Assembly: GCA_905200905.1 (NCBI GenBank)
Contig: CAJKMA010000005.1
Location: 1 to 64,000 of the forward strand
Direction of reading: 5' to 3'
From: an uncultured Bacillota bacterium
GTDB taxonomy: Bacteria > Bacillota > Clostridia > Lachnospirales > Lachnospiraceae
DNA: 64,000 bases
Shown here: in pieces, positions 18,298 to 27,513 of the stretch
Layout of the letters: every line of letters starts with the position of its first letter
Numbering within the stretch: the stretch's first letter is position 1
Made by a program: the position numbers and the translations under genes
Notes under the pieces: model-generated
Told to the model about the DNA's origin: nothing
The model's input: only the letters and a program-made list of their open reading frames with translations
Database searches by the model: none

Positions 18298-18957
18298 TTA
18301 TTCTCTGATTTCTACTTTTTTCAGAAAGACCCAAGATAATATGGTCAATCCCAAAAGCACCAGAAGCATTATGCCTCCCCAAAACAACGGATTTTCCCTG
18401 AAAAAGGTAAATCCCATAGGAACATGCACCTCTTTGTTTTTTATAAGTCCCGTGGCAATGTATGCAGTAAAAAACCCAATACAACCAGCAAGTGCCATAA
18501 TCATAACCATCATCCACCTCCGAAATCTCAAAGAAATAGCAGAAACAAATTCACATAAAGTCTGTATCAAAAGCAGGCTCCCTATGGTTCCTAAGATTCT
18601 CGTCCCATCCAGTGTCTCCCCACAAGCAATCAGTACAACAAAAGATATACTGCTCACCCCTGCAGTGTTGTAAAACTTCATCCTTTTTTCCTGGATAAAC
18701 ACTTGTTTTCTAGTGTTTCCATACTGAATTTTCAAAGGTACATACTGGGTAAACCAAGCAAGCTCCCATATAGCACAACAAAAACATGCCACAAAAACAA
18801 AGACATTTCCAGAATAATTTACAATGATATCTCTCATTGCTCCGTCCTGCATTTCTGGATTCATGAATATTCTCACAATTGCAATACAAACTGTAAGACC
18901 AACTGCTGACCCTATGTTATCTGCAGCTTTTAATATTCCTTCCTGTTTTTTCATCAT
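18298..18957 (-). CDS. ABC transporter membrane protein, ytr-type operon
   Basis: A 219-residue protein with six probable membrane segments, including LTVCIAIVRIFMNPE near residue 20, VFVFVACFCCAIWELAWF near 52 and MLLVLLGLTILSWVFL near the C-terminus. Its ATG overlaps the stop of the ABC ATPase gene as ATGA, a sign of translational coupling. It is probably the second permease half of the exporter. No periplasmic-binding or peptidase domain is present, which fits export rather than import. Function inferred from neighbours only. Confidence 0.7.
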   Translation of the reverse strand: MMKKQEGILKAADNIGSAVGLTVCIAIVRIFMNPEMQDGAMRDIIVNYSGNVFVFVACFCCAIWELAWFTQYVPLKIQYGNTRKQVFIQEKRMKFYNTAGVSSISFVVLIACGETLDGTRILGTIGSLLLIQTLCEFVSAISLRFRRWMMVMIMALAGCIGFFTAYIATGLIKNKEVHVPMGFTFFRENPLFWGGIMLLVLLGLTILSWVFLKKVEIRE

Positions 18958-19838
18958 ACTGCTTCATCCTCCCCACTGCACAGAGAAACAAAAATCTTCT
19001 GAAGGCTCATGGGCTGAAGAGTAACCTGTTCTATTGGTTCCAACTCTTCGCCTTCTTTCAGGCGCACCATGACGCCTTGGCTCCTGCCAAGAATCTGCTT
19101 TCCATGAATTTCCTTCCCCTGTACTGCCCGCTCTACATCCTCTGTTTTTCCACTGACATACTTACAACGTTCTAACAATTCCTGGGTATTTTCTTTCAAC
19201 AAAATCTCTCCCTCATGAAGAAAAATCACTTCTTCAAACAAATCAGAGGCTTCCTCAATAATATGGGTGGACACCACAAAAGTCCTGTCGCTTTCGGTAA
19301 ATTCTTTCAACAAAATCCGGTAAAACTGCTCCCTTGCCACCACATCCAGACCTGCCACTGGTTCGTCTAAAAAGGTAAAATCCGCCTTGCTCGCCAAAGC
19401 TGTAATAATGGTAATCATAGAGGTCATACCCTTTGACAATTTAGAAATTCGTTTTTTCACATCTAAATGAAACAACTGAATCAACTCATTTGCCATCTTC
19501 TTATCCCAATTTGGAAGGTAAGCTGCTGCAATCTTTAAAAGTTCCTTTACCTTTAATCCAGAATACACCGTCGAACTGGGATTAATCTCCCTGGAAAAAT
19601 AAATATGCTTCAGAGCTTCCTGATTTTCCCAGACAGTCTGCCCATCCAGTAGAATTTCTCCTTGTGTTTTTGGATTCTGTGCGGAAAGAAGAGAAAGCAG
19701 TGTAGTTTTTCCTGCTCCGTTCCTACCAATAAGACCGTATATTTTTCCTTTCTCCAGCTTCAAGTCCAAAGAATGAAGTACTTCTTTCTTTCCATATTTT
19801 TTTGTCAATCCTTTACATTCTAAAACTCTATTCTTCAT
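18954..19838 (-). CDS. ABC transporter ATP-binding protein, ytr-type operon
   Basis: The 294-residue ATPase of the exporter. Walker A GLIGRNGAGKTTLLSLL is near residue 35, the signature LSKGMTSMITIITAL (LSGGQ replaced by LSKGM, as in YtrB/EcsA-like ATPases) near 130, Walker B DFTFLDEPVAGLD near 150, and the switch histidine in FVVSTHIIEEASDLF near 190. A C-terminal extension of about 80 residues follows. The ATG at 19838 has AAAGGAG nine bases upstream and lies 11 bases inside the end of the repressor gene. The ATPase drives two small permeases encoded downstream. Confidence 0.9.
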   Translation of the reverse strand: MKNRVLECKGLTKKYGKKEVLHSLDLKLEKGKIYGLIGRNGAGKTTLLSLLSAQNPKTQGEILLDGQTVWENQEALKHIYFSREINPSSTVYSGLKVKELLKIAAAYLPNWDKKMANELIQLFHLDVKKRISKLSKGMTSMITIITALASKADFTFLDEPVAGLDVVAREQFYRILLKEFTESDRTFVVSTHIIEEASDLFEEVIFLHEGEILLKENTQELLERCKYVSGKTEDVERAVQGKEIHGKQILGRSQGVMVRLKEGEELEPIEQVTLQPMSLQKIFVSLCSGEDEAV

Positions 19839-20211
19839 GACACTTCTCTCCTTTTTGTGACACAATCATTTCCACCAGTTCCTCTTTGGTAATTCCAAGA
19901 CTTGCTGCTTCTATGAGCATTCCTTTCACATAGCTCTCAAAAAAACTTTCCTTTCGTTTCTTCCGTATTAATTCCTTTGCCCCTGCTGTTACAAACATTC
20001 CAATTCCTCTTTTCTTATATAAAACCCCTTCATCCACTAACAAATTAATACCTTTCGCTGCTGTTGCCGGATTAATTGCATACAGTTTTGCCAGTTCATT
20101 GGTACTTGGCACCCGTTCCTCTTCCATAAAAATTTCTCTTAAAATGTCAGTTTCTATCATTTCTTTAATTTGAAGGTAGATGGGTTTCTCCTGATTGAAA
20201 AGTTCCTGCAA
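19828..20211 (-). CDS. GntR family repressor, YtrA type (TTG start)
   Basis: A small regulator with an N-terminal winged helix (QEKPIYLQIKEMIETDIL, then VPSTNELAKLYAINPATAAKGI) and a short helical dimerisation tail, the YtrA subfamily. An in-frame ATG at 20259 would give 143 residues, but it falls inside the operator, only a few bases after the predicted transcription start and without a ribosome site. The TTG at 20211 follows AAGGAAGGA with nine-base spacing and yields 127 residues, the usual YtrA size. It should repress its own operon until a cell-envelope signal appears. It overlaps the ATPase gene. Confidence 0.85.
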   Translation of the reverse strand: MQELFNQEKPIYLQIKEMIETDILREIFMEEERVPSTNELAKLYAINPATAAKGINLLVDEGVLYKKRGIGMFVTAGAKELIRKKRKESFFESYVKGMLIEAASLGITKEELVEMIVSQKGEKCHEE

Positions 20212-20250
20212 GTTCTCACATCCTTCCTTTTCCCTTAGTCGCTTACTTAT

Positions 20251-20302
20251 ATGGTTCATTACTTATGTAACTAACCATATCACTAACAAAGAAATTTGTC
20301 AA
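20251..20302 (-). promoter_or_regulatory. Promoter and palindromic operator of the ytr-type operon
   Basis: On the minus strand TTGACA (20302..20297), a 17-base spacer and TATGGT (20279..20274). An imperfect palindrome ATGGTTCATTACTT / ATGGTTAGTTACAT (20251-20278) covers the -10 box and the start point. A repressor bound there would block polymerase directly, as for YtrA-family autoregulation. The terminator run of the upstream gene abuts the -35 box. Confidence 0.82.
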
Positions 20303-20309
20303 GAAAAAA

Positions 20310-20361
20310 ATAGACAGAACTGCTTTCTGAAGGTTCTTAACACTTCAACAGTTCTGTCTAT
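20310..20361 (-). terminator. Terminator of the cation transporter gene
   Basis: ATAGACAGAACTG and CAGTTCTGTCTAT pair over 13 bases, with an inner CTTC/GAAG pair. A seven-T run follows on the minus strand (20309-20303), immediately before the next promoter. Confidence 0.88.
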
Positions 20362-20365
20362 CTTC

Positions 20366-21535
20366 TTACTGACACAAATCATGATCAATCTGAATCACTG
20401 CATAATAATTTCCCGAATACTGACGGATTCCTTCTTCGATTTTTTTTACTACTTCACTATCTTTTATAGAACAATCAAATGGAATCACTACATCAAAAAT
20501 CAGATTCGTATGGGTCTCTCCTTTTACGACACGAAAATCATGTATGGATAGATTCATATCCATCTCTGCAATCAGTCTGGCAGTCTGACGTCGCAGCTTT
20601 TTCACTTCCTCATTATCTGTTTCTACAGGATCCATATGAATGGTAGCATGACAATTTAAAGTTTTCTGCAATTTTCTCTCAATGTTATCAATTTGGTCGT
20701 GAATTTTTAAAATATCTCCCTTCGCATCCACTTCCGCATGAAGACTGACCATTCTTCTGCCTGGACCATAATCATGAATCATCATATCATGGATTCCTTT
20801 GACTACTGGATAACTGCTTACTAATTCCCGTATCTCATCCACCAATTCTTTATCCGGAGCCTGTCCCAAGAGAGGATCTATGGTATCTTTCAAAGCTTTT
20901 ATGCCAGAATAAAAAATAAAAGCACCTACCAAAAGACCACACCAGCCATCTATTTTGATTCCTGTTGCCATGGCAACCAGGGTGGAAAGCAAAACAGCGG
21001 AAGTAGCAACTGTATCACTCATACTGTCTGCTGCTGTAGCAGTCATGGCTGCACTGTGAATCTTTCTACCAATCTTTTTATTATAATAAGCCATGTAAAC
21101 TTTGACACAAATCGAGACAACCAGAATCAGTAAAACCAGCGGACTTCCATCAATTGCTTCCGGAACAAGAACCTTCTGAACAGAGGACTTCACCAGTTCA
21201 AAGGCCATAATCAAAATGGCTACAGATACCAGCAGACCGGAAATATATTCCATTCTGCCATGGCCAAAAGGATGCTCCGGGTCTGGCTTCTGACCGGATA
21301 AATGAAATCCAATCAAGGTAATCACCGAAGAGCCTGCATCGGATAAGTTGTTAAATGCATCTGCCGTAATTGCGATGGAGCCACTAAAAAAACCAGCCAG
21401 CCATTTCCCTGCAAATAGTAAAATATTTAATACAATTCCAACGGTTCCGCACAAAACTCCATAAGACTGACGTACCTTGGGGTTTTCTACATCCTCTCGG
21501 TCTTTGATAAAAACTCTCGATAACAATCCTACCAT
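20366..21535 (-). CDS. Cation diffusion facilitator family transporter
   Basis: A 389-residue CDF exporter of divalent metals (zinc, manganese, iron or cobalt). The membrane domain has about six helices, with the metal site in SIAITADAFNNLSDAGSSV (near residue 55) and ADSMSDTVATSAVLL (near 168): DxxxD and DxxxD, a pattern seen in manganese- or iron-type CDFs rather than the HxxxD of zinc CDFs. The cytoplasmic ferredoxin-like domain starts near 215 (IDPLLGQAPDKEL). An extra C-terminal segment of about 90 residues extends the usual length. It starts after GGAGG. Metal specificity is an inference. Confidence 0.9.
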   Translation of the reverse strand: MVGLLSRVFIKDREDVENPKVRQSYGVLCGTVGIVLNILLFAGKWLAGFFSGSIAITADAFNNLSDAGSSVITLIGFHLSGQKPDPEHPFGHGRMEYISGLLVSVAILIMAFELVKSSVQKVLVPEAIDGSPLVLLILVVSICVKVYMAYYNKKIGRKIHSAAMTATAADSMSDTVATSAVLLSTLVAMATGIKIDGWCGLLVGAFIFYSGIKALKDTIDPLLGQAPDKELVDEIRELVSSYPVVKGIHDMMIHDYGPGRRMVSLHAEVDAKGDILKIHDQIDNIERKLQKTLNCHATIHMDPVETDNEEVKKLRRQTARLIAEMDMNLSIHDFRVVKGETHTNLIFDVVIPFDCSIKDSEVVKKIEEGIRQYSGNYYAVIQIDHDLCQ

Positions 21536-21595
21536 GTGCTCATAGCCTCCTTTCCTAGCGTTAACTCCGCCGCAGTACGCACTTTCCTATGAAAC

Positions 21596-21621
21596 AAAAA
21601 AATAACCGCCTGTTGGCGATT
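21596..21621 (-). terminator. Terminator of tRNA-Pro
   Basis: AATCGCC and GGCGGTT form a seven-pair hairpin with loop AACA, followed on the minus strand by TTTTTTT. It lies 30 bases after the tRNA 3' end. Confidence 0.88.
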
Positions 21622-21651
21622 TGCTTTAAATCCTGTATGATAAATAAATAA

Positions 21652-21725
21652 TCGGGGCAACAGGATTTGAACCTGCGACCTCACGGCCCCCAGCCGTGCG
21701 CGCTACCAAGCTACGCCATACCCCG
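21652..21725 (-). tRNA. tRNA-Pro (GGG)
   Basis: A 74-base cloverleaf. The acceptor stem CGGGGTA pairs with TGCCCCG plus discriminator A. The anticodon stem is CACGG/CCGTG around loop CTGGGGG, so the anticodon is GGG. The T arm has GGTTCGAATCC. CCA is not encoded. A TATAAT promoter precedes it and an intrinsic terminator follows. Confidence 0.96.
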
Positions 21726-21736
21726 AAACAAAGAAT

Positions 21737-21764
21737 ATTATACCAGAATTTTTTAAAAAATCAA
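21737..21764 (-). promoter_or_regulatory. Promoter of tRNA-Pro
   Basis: On the minus strand TTGATT (21764..21759), a 16-base AT-rich spacer and TATAAT (21742..21737), 11 bases before the tRNA 5' end. Confidence 0.75.
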
Positions 21765-21829
21765 CTATTTTTTTGCTAAATAGGATCTATCTTTACCCGA
21801 GTGCGTTATGTAATAACCATTTTTTCACT

Positions 21830-22483
21830 TTAATTTCCATCATTTATAAGCTGAGCCTTTTCCATAGAAATATTATATTCTTCGCAAAATCTATTTATTG
21901 TCCAATTATTCATAATAAGAAAACTCTTTGTTACATAAATATTTGCTTCTGAATTATGTAACAAATTAAAAATACTTTTTGTATCATAACAGTTAAAACT
22001 ATAGGCAGAAGATACTCCTATTTTCCTGGCACTTATATTGCCTTCATATCTTTTTTGTATAACTTTAGGTTCTGCCAAGCAAATTGTGATATTGCATATA
22101 TATTTTTTCTTTGTATTTTCTTTTATCCATAGGTAAGGTTCTCCTAACCCAATATTATATATTCCGTTAGGTCGTGAGGCTAGTGTAAAAAATAATGAAT
22201 TGATATTGCGATACAAAATTTCTTTTTCCCTAAACCCGAATACTATTTTCTCATCTAATAGTTTATAACGGCACTGCTTCATAAAGCAACAAAAGCATAA
22301 TAACAAAACTGCAAAAAGAATGGTAAAAATTAGTGCTTTTTGAAAACTTACTTTAAAGTCAAAAGAAAATAAAACCTCAGTTAAACTGAATGACATTGCT
22401 AAACAAACAATAACACCCGTTACAATGTCAAACCAATTACTAAATTTTCCGTTTCCAAAAATAGAATCATAACTCTTATTCAT
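21830..22483 (-). CDS. Orphan two-helix membrane protein, AT-rich
   Basis: A 217-residue protein that I do not recognise. Two adjacent hydrophobic segments near residues 18-40 and 47-68 (IVTGVIVCLAMSFSLTEVLF, then ALIFTILFAVLLLCFCCFM) form a hairpin anchor. About 150 soluble residues follow, which could be a PH-like beta domain (YKLLDEKIVFGFREKEILYRN looks like the start of one). The tail NWTINRFCEEYNISMEKAQ resembles a short helix-turn-helix but may be chance. Codon use is more AT-rich than the neighbours and it stands alone between tRNA-Pro and leuD. GAGG precedes the ATG. Possibly acquired DNA. Confidence 0.65.
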   Translation of the reverse strand: MNKSYDSIFGNGKFSNWFDIVTGVIVCLAMSFSLTEVLFSFDFKVSFQKALIFTILFAVLLLCFCCFMKQCRYKLLDEKIVFGFREKEILYRNINSLFFTLASRPNGIYNIGLGEPYLWIKENTKKKYICNITICLAEPKVIQKRYEGNISARKIGVSSAYSFNCYDTKSIFNLLHNSEANIYVTKSFLIMNNWTINRFCEEYNISMEKAQLINDGN

Positions 22484-22677
22484 TATTATAACCTCATATA
22501 TTTATTCTATAATTTTCATTAATCCAAAAAACTGTTTGAAAATGTTGCACTTTTGGGTCACCAACCTATATAGCATTTGTACAAATACAACACAAACTCA
22601 TAAGATTCAATTTCCAATTTGATATGTAAAATAGATACTTTTTATTTCATGTATTATTCATGCTTACACAACAAACA

Positions 22678-22737
22678 AAAGCTACCGCTAAAAGCCATCA
22701 TCTCTAACTAAAATGATATGCTTCTTACGGCAGCTTT
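22678..22737 (-). terminator. Terminator of leuCD
   Basis: Outer arms AAAGCTGCCG and CGGTAGCTTT enclose a second paired region (ATATCAT with ATGATG), followed by TTTG on the minus strand. Upstream, 22484-22677 is AT-rich and holds nothing else I can name. Confidence 0.75.
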
Positions 22738-22744
22738 CTATTTT

Positions 22745-23230
22745 TTATTTTCCGTTAATATAATTTACCAGACCTTCTGCCTTGATAATCCTCTGCATAA
22801 ATTCAGGGAATGCCTGCCCTTTAAAGCTGGTTCCTTTTGTCTTATTGGTAATGATTCCACTATCAAAATCCACTTCTACCTCGTCTCCGGCTTCAATCCC
22901 TCTAGAGGCTTCTGGACATTCTATAATGGGCAGTCCGATATTAATAGCATTGCGATAAAAAATTCTGGCAAAGTTTTCTGCAATCACGCAGCTAACCCCT
23001 GCTGCTTTTATGGCAATAGGCGCATGTTCTCTAGAAGAGCCGCAGCCAAAATTTTTCTCTGCTACAATAATATCTCCTTTGTTTACTTTTTTCACAAATT
23101 CCTTGTCAATATCTTCCATACAATGGGTGGCCAGTTCCCCAGGGTCTGAGGAATTCAGATATCTTGCAGGAATAATCACATCTGTATCTACATTATCGCC
23201 ATATTTAAAAACCATTCCATTTGCTTTCAT
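22745..23230 (-). CDS. leuD: 3-isopropylmalate dehydratase small subunit
   Basis: The 161-residue swivel subunit of isopropylmalate isomerase, which converts 2- to 3-isopropylmalate with LeuC. It has [19 protein letters not shown] at residues 7-25, the substrate-recognition loop [19 protein letters not shown] near 60, and [18 protein letters not shown] near 85. The short length marks the bacterial-archaeal LeuD2/homoaconitase-like group rather than the 200-residue proteobacterial form. It starts after GGAGG, 12 bases beyond leuC, and they form one unit. Confidence 0.96.
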   Translation of the reverse strand: MKANGMVFKYGDNVDTDVIIPARYLNSSDPGELATHCMEDIDKEFVKKVNKGDIIVAEKNFGCGSSREHAPIAIKAAGVSCVIAENFARIFYRNAINIGLPIIECPEASRGIEAGDEVEVDFDSGIITNKTKGTSFKGQAFPEFMQRIIKAEGLVNYINGK

Positions 23231-23242
23231 GCTTCTTCCCTC

Positions 23243-24511
23243 CTATAATCCAAGTTCTGCCGGCACAGAAATTTTTCCGGTTACTGCACTGGCAGCTGCT
23301 ACTGCAGGACTTGCCAGATAAACTTCTGATTTCACATGTCCCATACGCCCTACAAAATTCCGGTTCGTAGTAGAAATACACCTTTCACCTTCTGCCAAAA
23401 TTCCCATATACCCACCCAGACAAGGTCCACAAGTAGGTGTGCTTACCACTGCCCCTGCCTCGATGAAAATTTTCAATAATCCTTCTTCCATGGCCTGGAG
23501 ATAAATCTTTTGTGTAGCAGGAATTACAATACAACGAACCCCTTTTTTCACCTTTCGGCCCTTTAAAATCTCTGCTGCACAACGCAAATCATCAATCCGT
23601 CCATTGGTACAGGAGCCAATCACTGCCTGGTCAATGACCACATCCTCTGTAATCTGCTCCATGGTTCTTGTATTTGATGGAAGGTGCGGAAAAGCCACGG
23701 TAGACTTCAGGGTACTTAGGTCAATGGTATATTCCTCATCATAGACTGCATCCTCGTCTGCTTCATAAATCTTATAAGGACGCTTAGAGTGTTCTTTCAT
23801 ATAGGCAATTGCTACTTCATCTACAGGGAAAATACCATTTTTTCCACCTGCCTCAATAGCCATATTCGCAATAGTAAAACGGTCATCCATAGTCAGGTTT
23901 TTAATGCCTTCTCCCACAAACTCCATGGATTTATACAAAGCTCCATCTACCCCAATCATACCAATGATATGTAAAATTACATCCTTTCCACTAACCCACT
24001 TGGATGGTTTTCCCACTAGGTTGAACTTAATAGCAGAAGGGACCTTAAACCAGGCTTTTCCTGTAGCCATTCCAGCTGCCATATCCGTACTTCCTACTCC
24101 CGTAGAAAATGCGCCTAATGCTCCATATGTGCAAGTATGAGAATCTGCCCCAATAATCACATCACCAGCTACTGTCAACCCTTTTTCCGGCAGCAAAGCG
24201 TGTTCAATTCCCATTTCTCCTACATCAAAATAATTTGTAATATTATGACGACATGCAAATTCCCGTACACATTTGCAGTGTTCTGCTGATTTAATATCTT
24301 TGTTTGGAATAAAGTGGTCCATAACCAGTGCCACTTTCTCTTTATCAAATACAGTGTCTACTGTCATTTTATCCATTTCGTGAATTGCAACAGGAGAAGT
24401 GATATCGTTTCCCAATACTAAATCTAAATCCGCCTCAATCAATTGTCCTGCTTCTACTTTATCTAATCCGGCATGTGCGGCCAGAATTTTCTGCGTCATT
24501 GTCATTCCCAT
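23243..24511 (-). CDS. leuC: 3-isopropylmalate dehydratase large subunit
   Basis: The 422-residue catalytic subunit holding the [4Fe-4S] cluster. Cluster cysteines are in [20 protein letters not shown] (near residue 295) and [15 protein letters not shown] (near 355). Substrate and metal motifs include [10 protein letters not shown] near 35, [25 protein letters not shown] split over 120-145, and [13 protein letters not shown] near 380. It is of the LeuC2 type, matching the short LeuD. The start ATG at 24511 lies eight bases after GGAGG. The unit is divergent from a LysR-type gene that probably controls it. Confidence 0.96.
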   Translation of the reverse strand: MGMTMTQKILAAHAGLDKVEAGQLIEADLDLVLGNDITSPVAIHEMDKMTVDTVFDKEKVALVMDHFIPNKDIKSAEHCKCVREFACRHNITNYFDVGEMGIEHALLPEKGLTVAGDVIIGADSHTCTYGALGAFSTGVGSTDMAAGMATGKAWFKVPSAIKFNLVGKPSKWVSGKDVILHIIGMIGVDGALYKSMEFVGEGIKNLTMDDRFTIANMAIEAGGKNGIFPVDEVAIAYMKEHSKRPYKIYEADEDAVYDEEYTIDLSTLKSTVAFPHLPSNTRTMEQITEDVVIDQAVIGSCTNGRIDDLRCAAEILKGRKVKKGVRCIVIPATQKIYLQAMEEGLLKIFIEAGAVVSTPTCGPCLGGYMGILAEGERCISTTNRNFVGRMGHVKSEVYLASPAVAAASAVTGKISVPAELGL

Positions 24512-24538
24512 AGATAGTACCTCCTAAATTTTCTACTA

Positions 24539-24568
24539 TTGTCATTTTACCATAGGCTTTGTTATAAT
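24539..24568 (+). promoter_or_regulatory. Promoter of the LysR gene within the leuC-lysR divergent region
   Basis: TTGTCA (24539-24544), an 18-base spacer and TATAAT (24563-24568) on the plus strand. The leuC promoter should run the other way through the same 130 bases. CTACTAT (near 24532) and ATAGTAG (near 24587) form a distant inverted pair that could be LysR contacts; this is weak. Confidence 0.55.
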
Positions 24569-24641
24569 AGAAATACATATAACACATAGTAGACATAACT
24601 TTCATTTATAAAGCAAAAAAACGTTAGAAAAGGAGAACCTT

Positions 24642-25565
24642 ATGGAACAAAATCTGTCTCTTTATAAAGTCTTTTACACGGTTGCCAATACTGGTAATAT
24701 TTCTAAAGCAGCTTCCGAACTCTTTATTAGCCAGCCTGCTATCAGTAAATCCATCCGCAAGCTAGAACAGAGTTTAGACGTCACACTGTTTTCCAGAAAT
24801 TCCAGAGGTGTCCAGCTCACCGAAGAAGGAGAAGTATTATACGGGTATGTACAGAGCGCTTTCTATTCTCTCCAGATGGGGGAATCTCAACTTAAAAAAA
24901 TCAATGACCTGGGAATTGGTCATCTGCATATTGGGGTTTCCACAACTTTGTGCAAATATATGCTTCTGCCCTATCTGAAAGATTTTATTGCAGCGCATCC
25001 TCACATCCGCATTACGATAGAATGCCAGTCCACAAATCATACGCTGCAGCTTCTAAAGGAAAATAAGATTGATCTAGGATTAATCGGACGTCCAGAACGG
25101 CTTCACCATATACATTTTGACTCTCTGGGAGGAATCGAAGATATTTTCGTCAGCACCAGCTCTTATTTAGAAAATCTTTCTCTGCGTACCAGGCACCAGA
25201 AAAAAAGCCAAAGAGAAGCTTCTCCTGAAGAAATTTTAAAATCTGCCACCTTAATGCTTCTGGATAAGGAAAATATGACCCGCCAGTATATTGATGACTA
25301 TCTTTCCCTTTACCACATAGAATCTAATAATTTGTTGGAAGTCTCTACCATGGACCTCCTCATTGAATTCGCCAAGGTAGGACTTGGGGTAGCTTGTGTC
25401 ATCCGTCAATTTGTAGAAAAAGAGCTAAAGGAAGGCAGCCTGGTTGAAATTCCCATGGAGGCTTCTATGAGCAAACGAGAAATCGGTTTTGCTTATTTAG
25501 ACAATATCCAGCAAACCTCAGCTGTGAAAGAATTTATAGAATTTTATAGAAATCGCACTTCTTAA
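24642..25565 (+). CDS. LysR family transcriptional regulator
   Basis: A 307-residue LysR protein. The N-terminal helix-turn-helix covers residues 1-60 (FYTVANTGNISKAASELFISQPAISKSIRKLE). A linker helix follows, then the two-lobe effector domain (90-290; HLHIGVSTTLCKYMLLPYL at its start). The start follows AAAAGGAGAACC. It is divergently transcribed from leuCD and faces ilvC across a shared terminator, so it probably regulates branched-chain amino acid genes, as several LysR proteins do with isopropylmalate or acetohydroxybutyrate as ligand. Ligand and targets are inferences. Confidence 0.9.
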   Translation: MEQNLSLYKVFYTVANTGNISKAASELFISQPAISKSIRKLEQSLDVTLFSRNSRGVQLTEEGEVLYGYVQSAFYSLQMGESQLKKINDLGIGHLHIGVSTTLCKYMLLPYLKDFIAAHPHIRITIECQSTNHTLQLLKENKIDLGLIGRPERLHHIHFDSLGGIEDIFVSTSSYLENLSLRTRHQKKSQREASPEEILKSATLMLLDKENMTRQYIDDYLSLYHIESNNLLEVSTMDLLIEFAKVGLGVACVIRQFVEKELKEGSLVEIPMEASMSKREIGFAYLDNIQQTSAVKEFIEFYRNRTS

Positions 25566-25599
25566 AAATAAATTATCTAAATGAAGTCTGTATGAAAAA

Positions 25600-25639
25600 A
25601 CGGATACAATTCTAGCAAATTTGCCAGAATTGTATCCGT
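25600..25639. terminator. Bidirectional terminator between lysR and ilvC
   Basis: A perfect 14-base inverted repeat, ACGGATACAATTCT and AGAATTGTATCCGT, encloses 12 bases that themselves contain GCAAATTTGC. A-rich and T-rich flanks suit both strands, where the two convergent genes end. Confidence 0.9.
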
Positions 25640-25681
25640 CTTTCTTGTATTATTTTATGGAACAATCCATTTTTCTATTTC

Positions 25682-26707
<1,026 letters not shown>

Positions 26708-26755
26708 CTAAATTTTGTCTTCTATGTTCAGGGATCACTCTCTAAGAACCTAATA

Positions 26756-27286
26756 CTAATAGAACTCTTCATCTTCTTGTGAAGGGTAAAAAATATCGTC
26801 CGAACCTCTAGAAAGCCCTGCGATACCTGTTCTAGCAATTTCCAGAATTTCATAGCCATCTAGCAAATCAATAAACGCCTCTAACTTAGACTTATTTCCA
26901 GTAAGTTCAATAATCATCGATTCCTTTCCAACATCAATAATGTTGGCTCTGAAAATGTCTACAATTGCAGTAACACCTGCTCTTTGTTCTGGTAAAACTT
27001 TTACCTTCACCAGCATCAGCTCTCTTGTAACACTTTGGTCATCTCTTAAAACCTTTACAGAAAGCACATCCTCCAGCTTCTCTACCTGTCTGGTAATCTG
27101 CTCAAGAATAAGATCATCCCCTCTGCACACCACAGTCATACGTGTATAATTAGGATCTGTGGTAATACCTGCAGATAAGCTGTCAATATTGTATCCCCTT
27201 CGGCTAAACAGTCCGGAAACCCGGCTCAATACACCGGCTGTATTCTCAACCAGAATGGATAAAATCCTCTTGTTTGTACTACTCAT
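26756..27286 (-). CDS. ilvN: Acetolactate synthase small (regulatory) subunit
   Basis: A 176-residue regulatory subunit that gives acetohydroxyacid synthase its valine sensitivity. The N-terminal ACT domain spans residues 6-80 (LSILVENTAGVLSRVSGLFSRRGYNIDSL); the ALS_ss C-terminal domain runs from about 85 to 165. The length matches IlvH/IlvN of the long type. The catalytic IlvB subunit is not in the window, so it must be elsewhere. A near-consensus promoter lies about 45 bases upstream of the ATG. Confidence 0.93.
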   Translation of the reverse strand: MSSTNKRILSILVENTAGVLSRVSGLFSRRGYNIDSLSAGITTDPNYTRMTVVCRGDDLILEQITRQVEKLEDVLSVKVLRDDQSVTRELMLVKVKVLPEQRAGVTAIVDIFRANIIDVGKESMIIELTGNKSKLEAFIDLLDGYEILEIARTGIAGLSRGSDDIFYPSQEDEEFY

Positions 27287-27328
27287 ACAGCACCTTCTCC
27301 CATGCCTGTTTCGGCTAACTTTTTTGTA

Positions 27329-27357
27329 ATTCTATCAACTATTCCCAGGTTTGTCAA
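27329..27357 (-). promoter_or_regulatory. Promoter of the ilvN-ilvC unit
   Basis: On the minus strand TTGACA (27357..27352), a 17-base spacer and TAGAAT (27334..27329). The short leader has no T-box or attenuator hairpin. Confidence 0.8.
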
Positions 27358-27424
27358 TGCAATCCATGCGTTATAACTAATTAATATGCAGTCCATAATT
27401 AAAAGTAATAATTTCACACAAAAA

Positions 27425-27512
27425 AGCTGTTACATAAAATCCATTTCAAAATCCCGATACAGTTTAATCTATCTGTATCAGGATTTTCTTTCATGTATTT
27501 CATGTAACAGCT
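27425..27512 (-). terminator. Nested double terminator of the ATP synthase operon
   Basis: An inner hairpin (27448-27487; AAAATCCTGATACAG with CTGTATCGGGATTTT, one mismatch) sits inside a perfect 11-base outer pair, AGCTGTTACAT with ATGTAACAGCT. The outer pair is followed by a run of six Ts on the minus strand. It begins two bases after the atpC stop. Confidence 0.85.
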
Positions 27513-27513
27513 A

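Noticed and set aside
21652..22744. Integrated island at tRNA-Pro
   Set aside because: No integrase, no repeat of the tRNA 3' end and the orphan gene is on the 5' side of the tRNA, not the usual insertion side.
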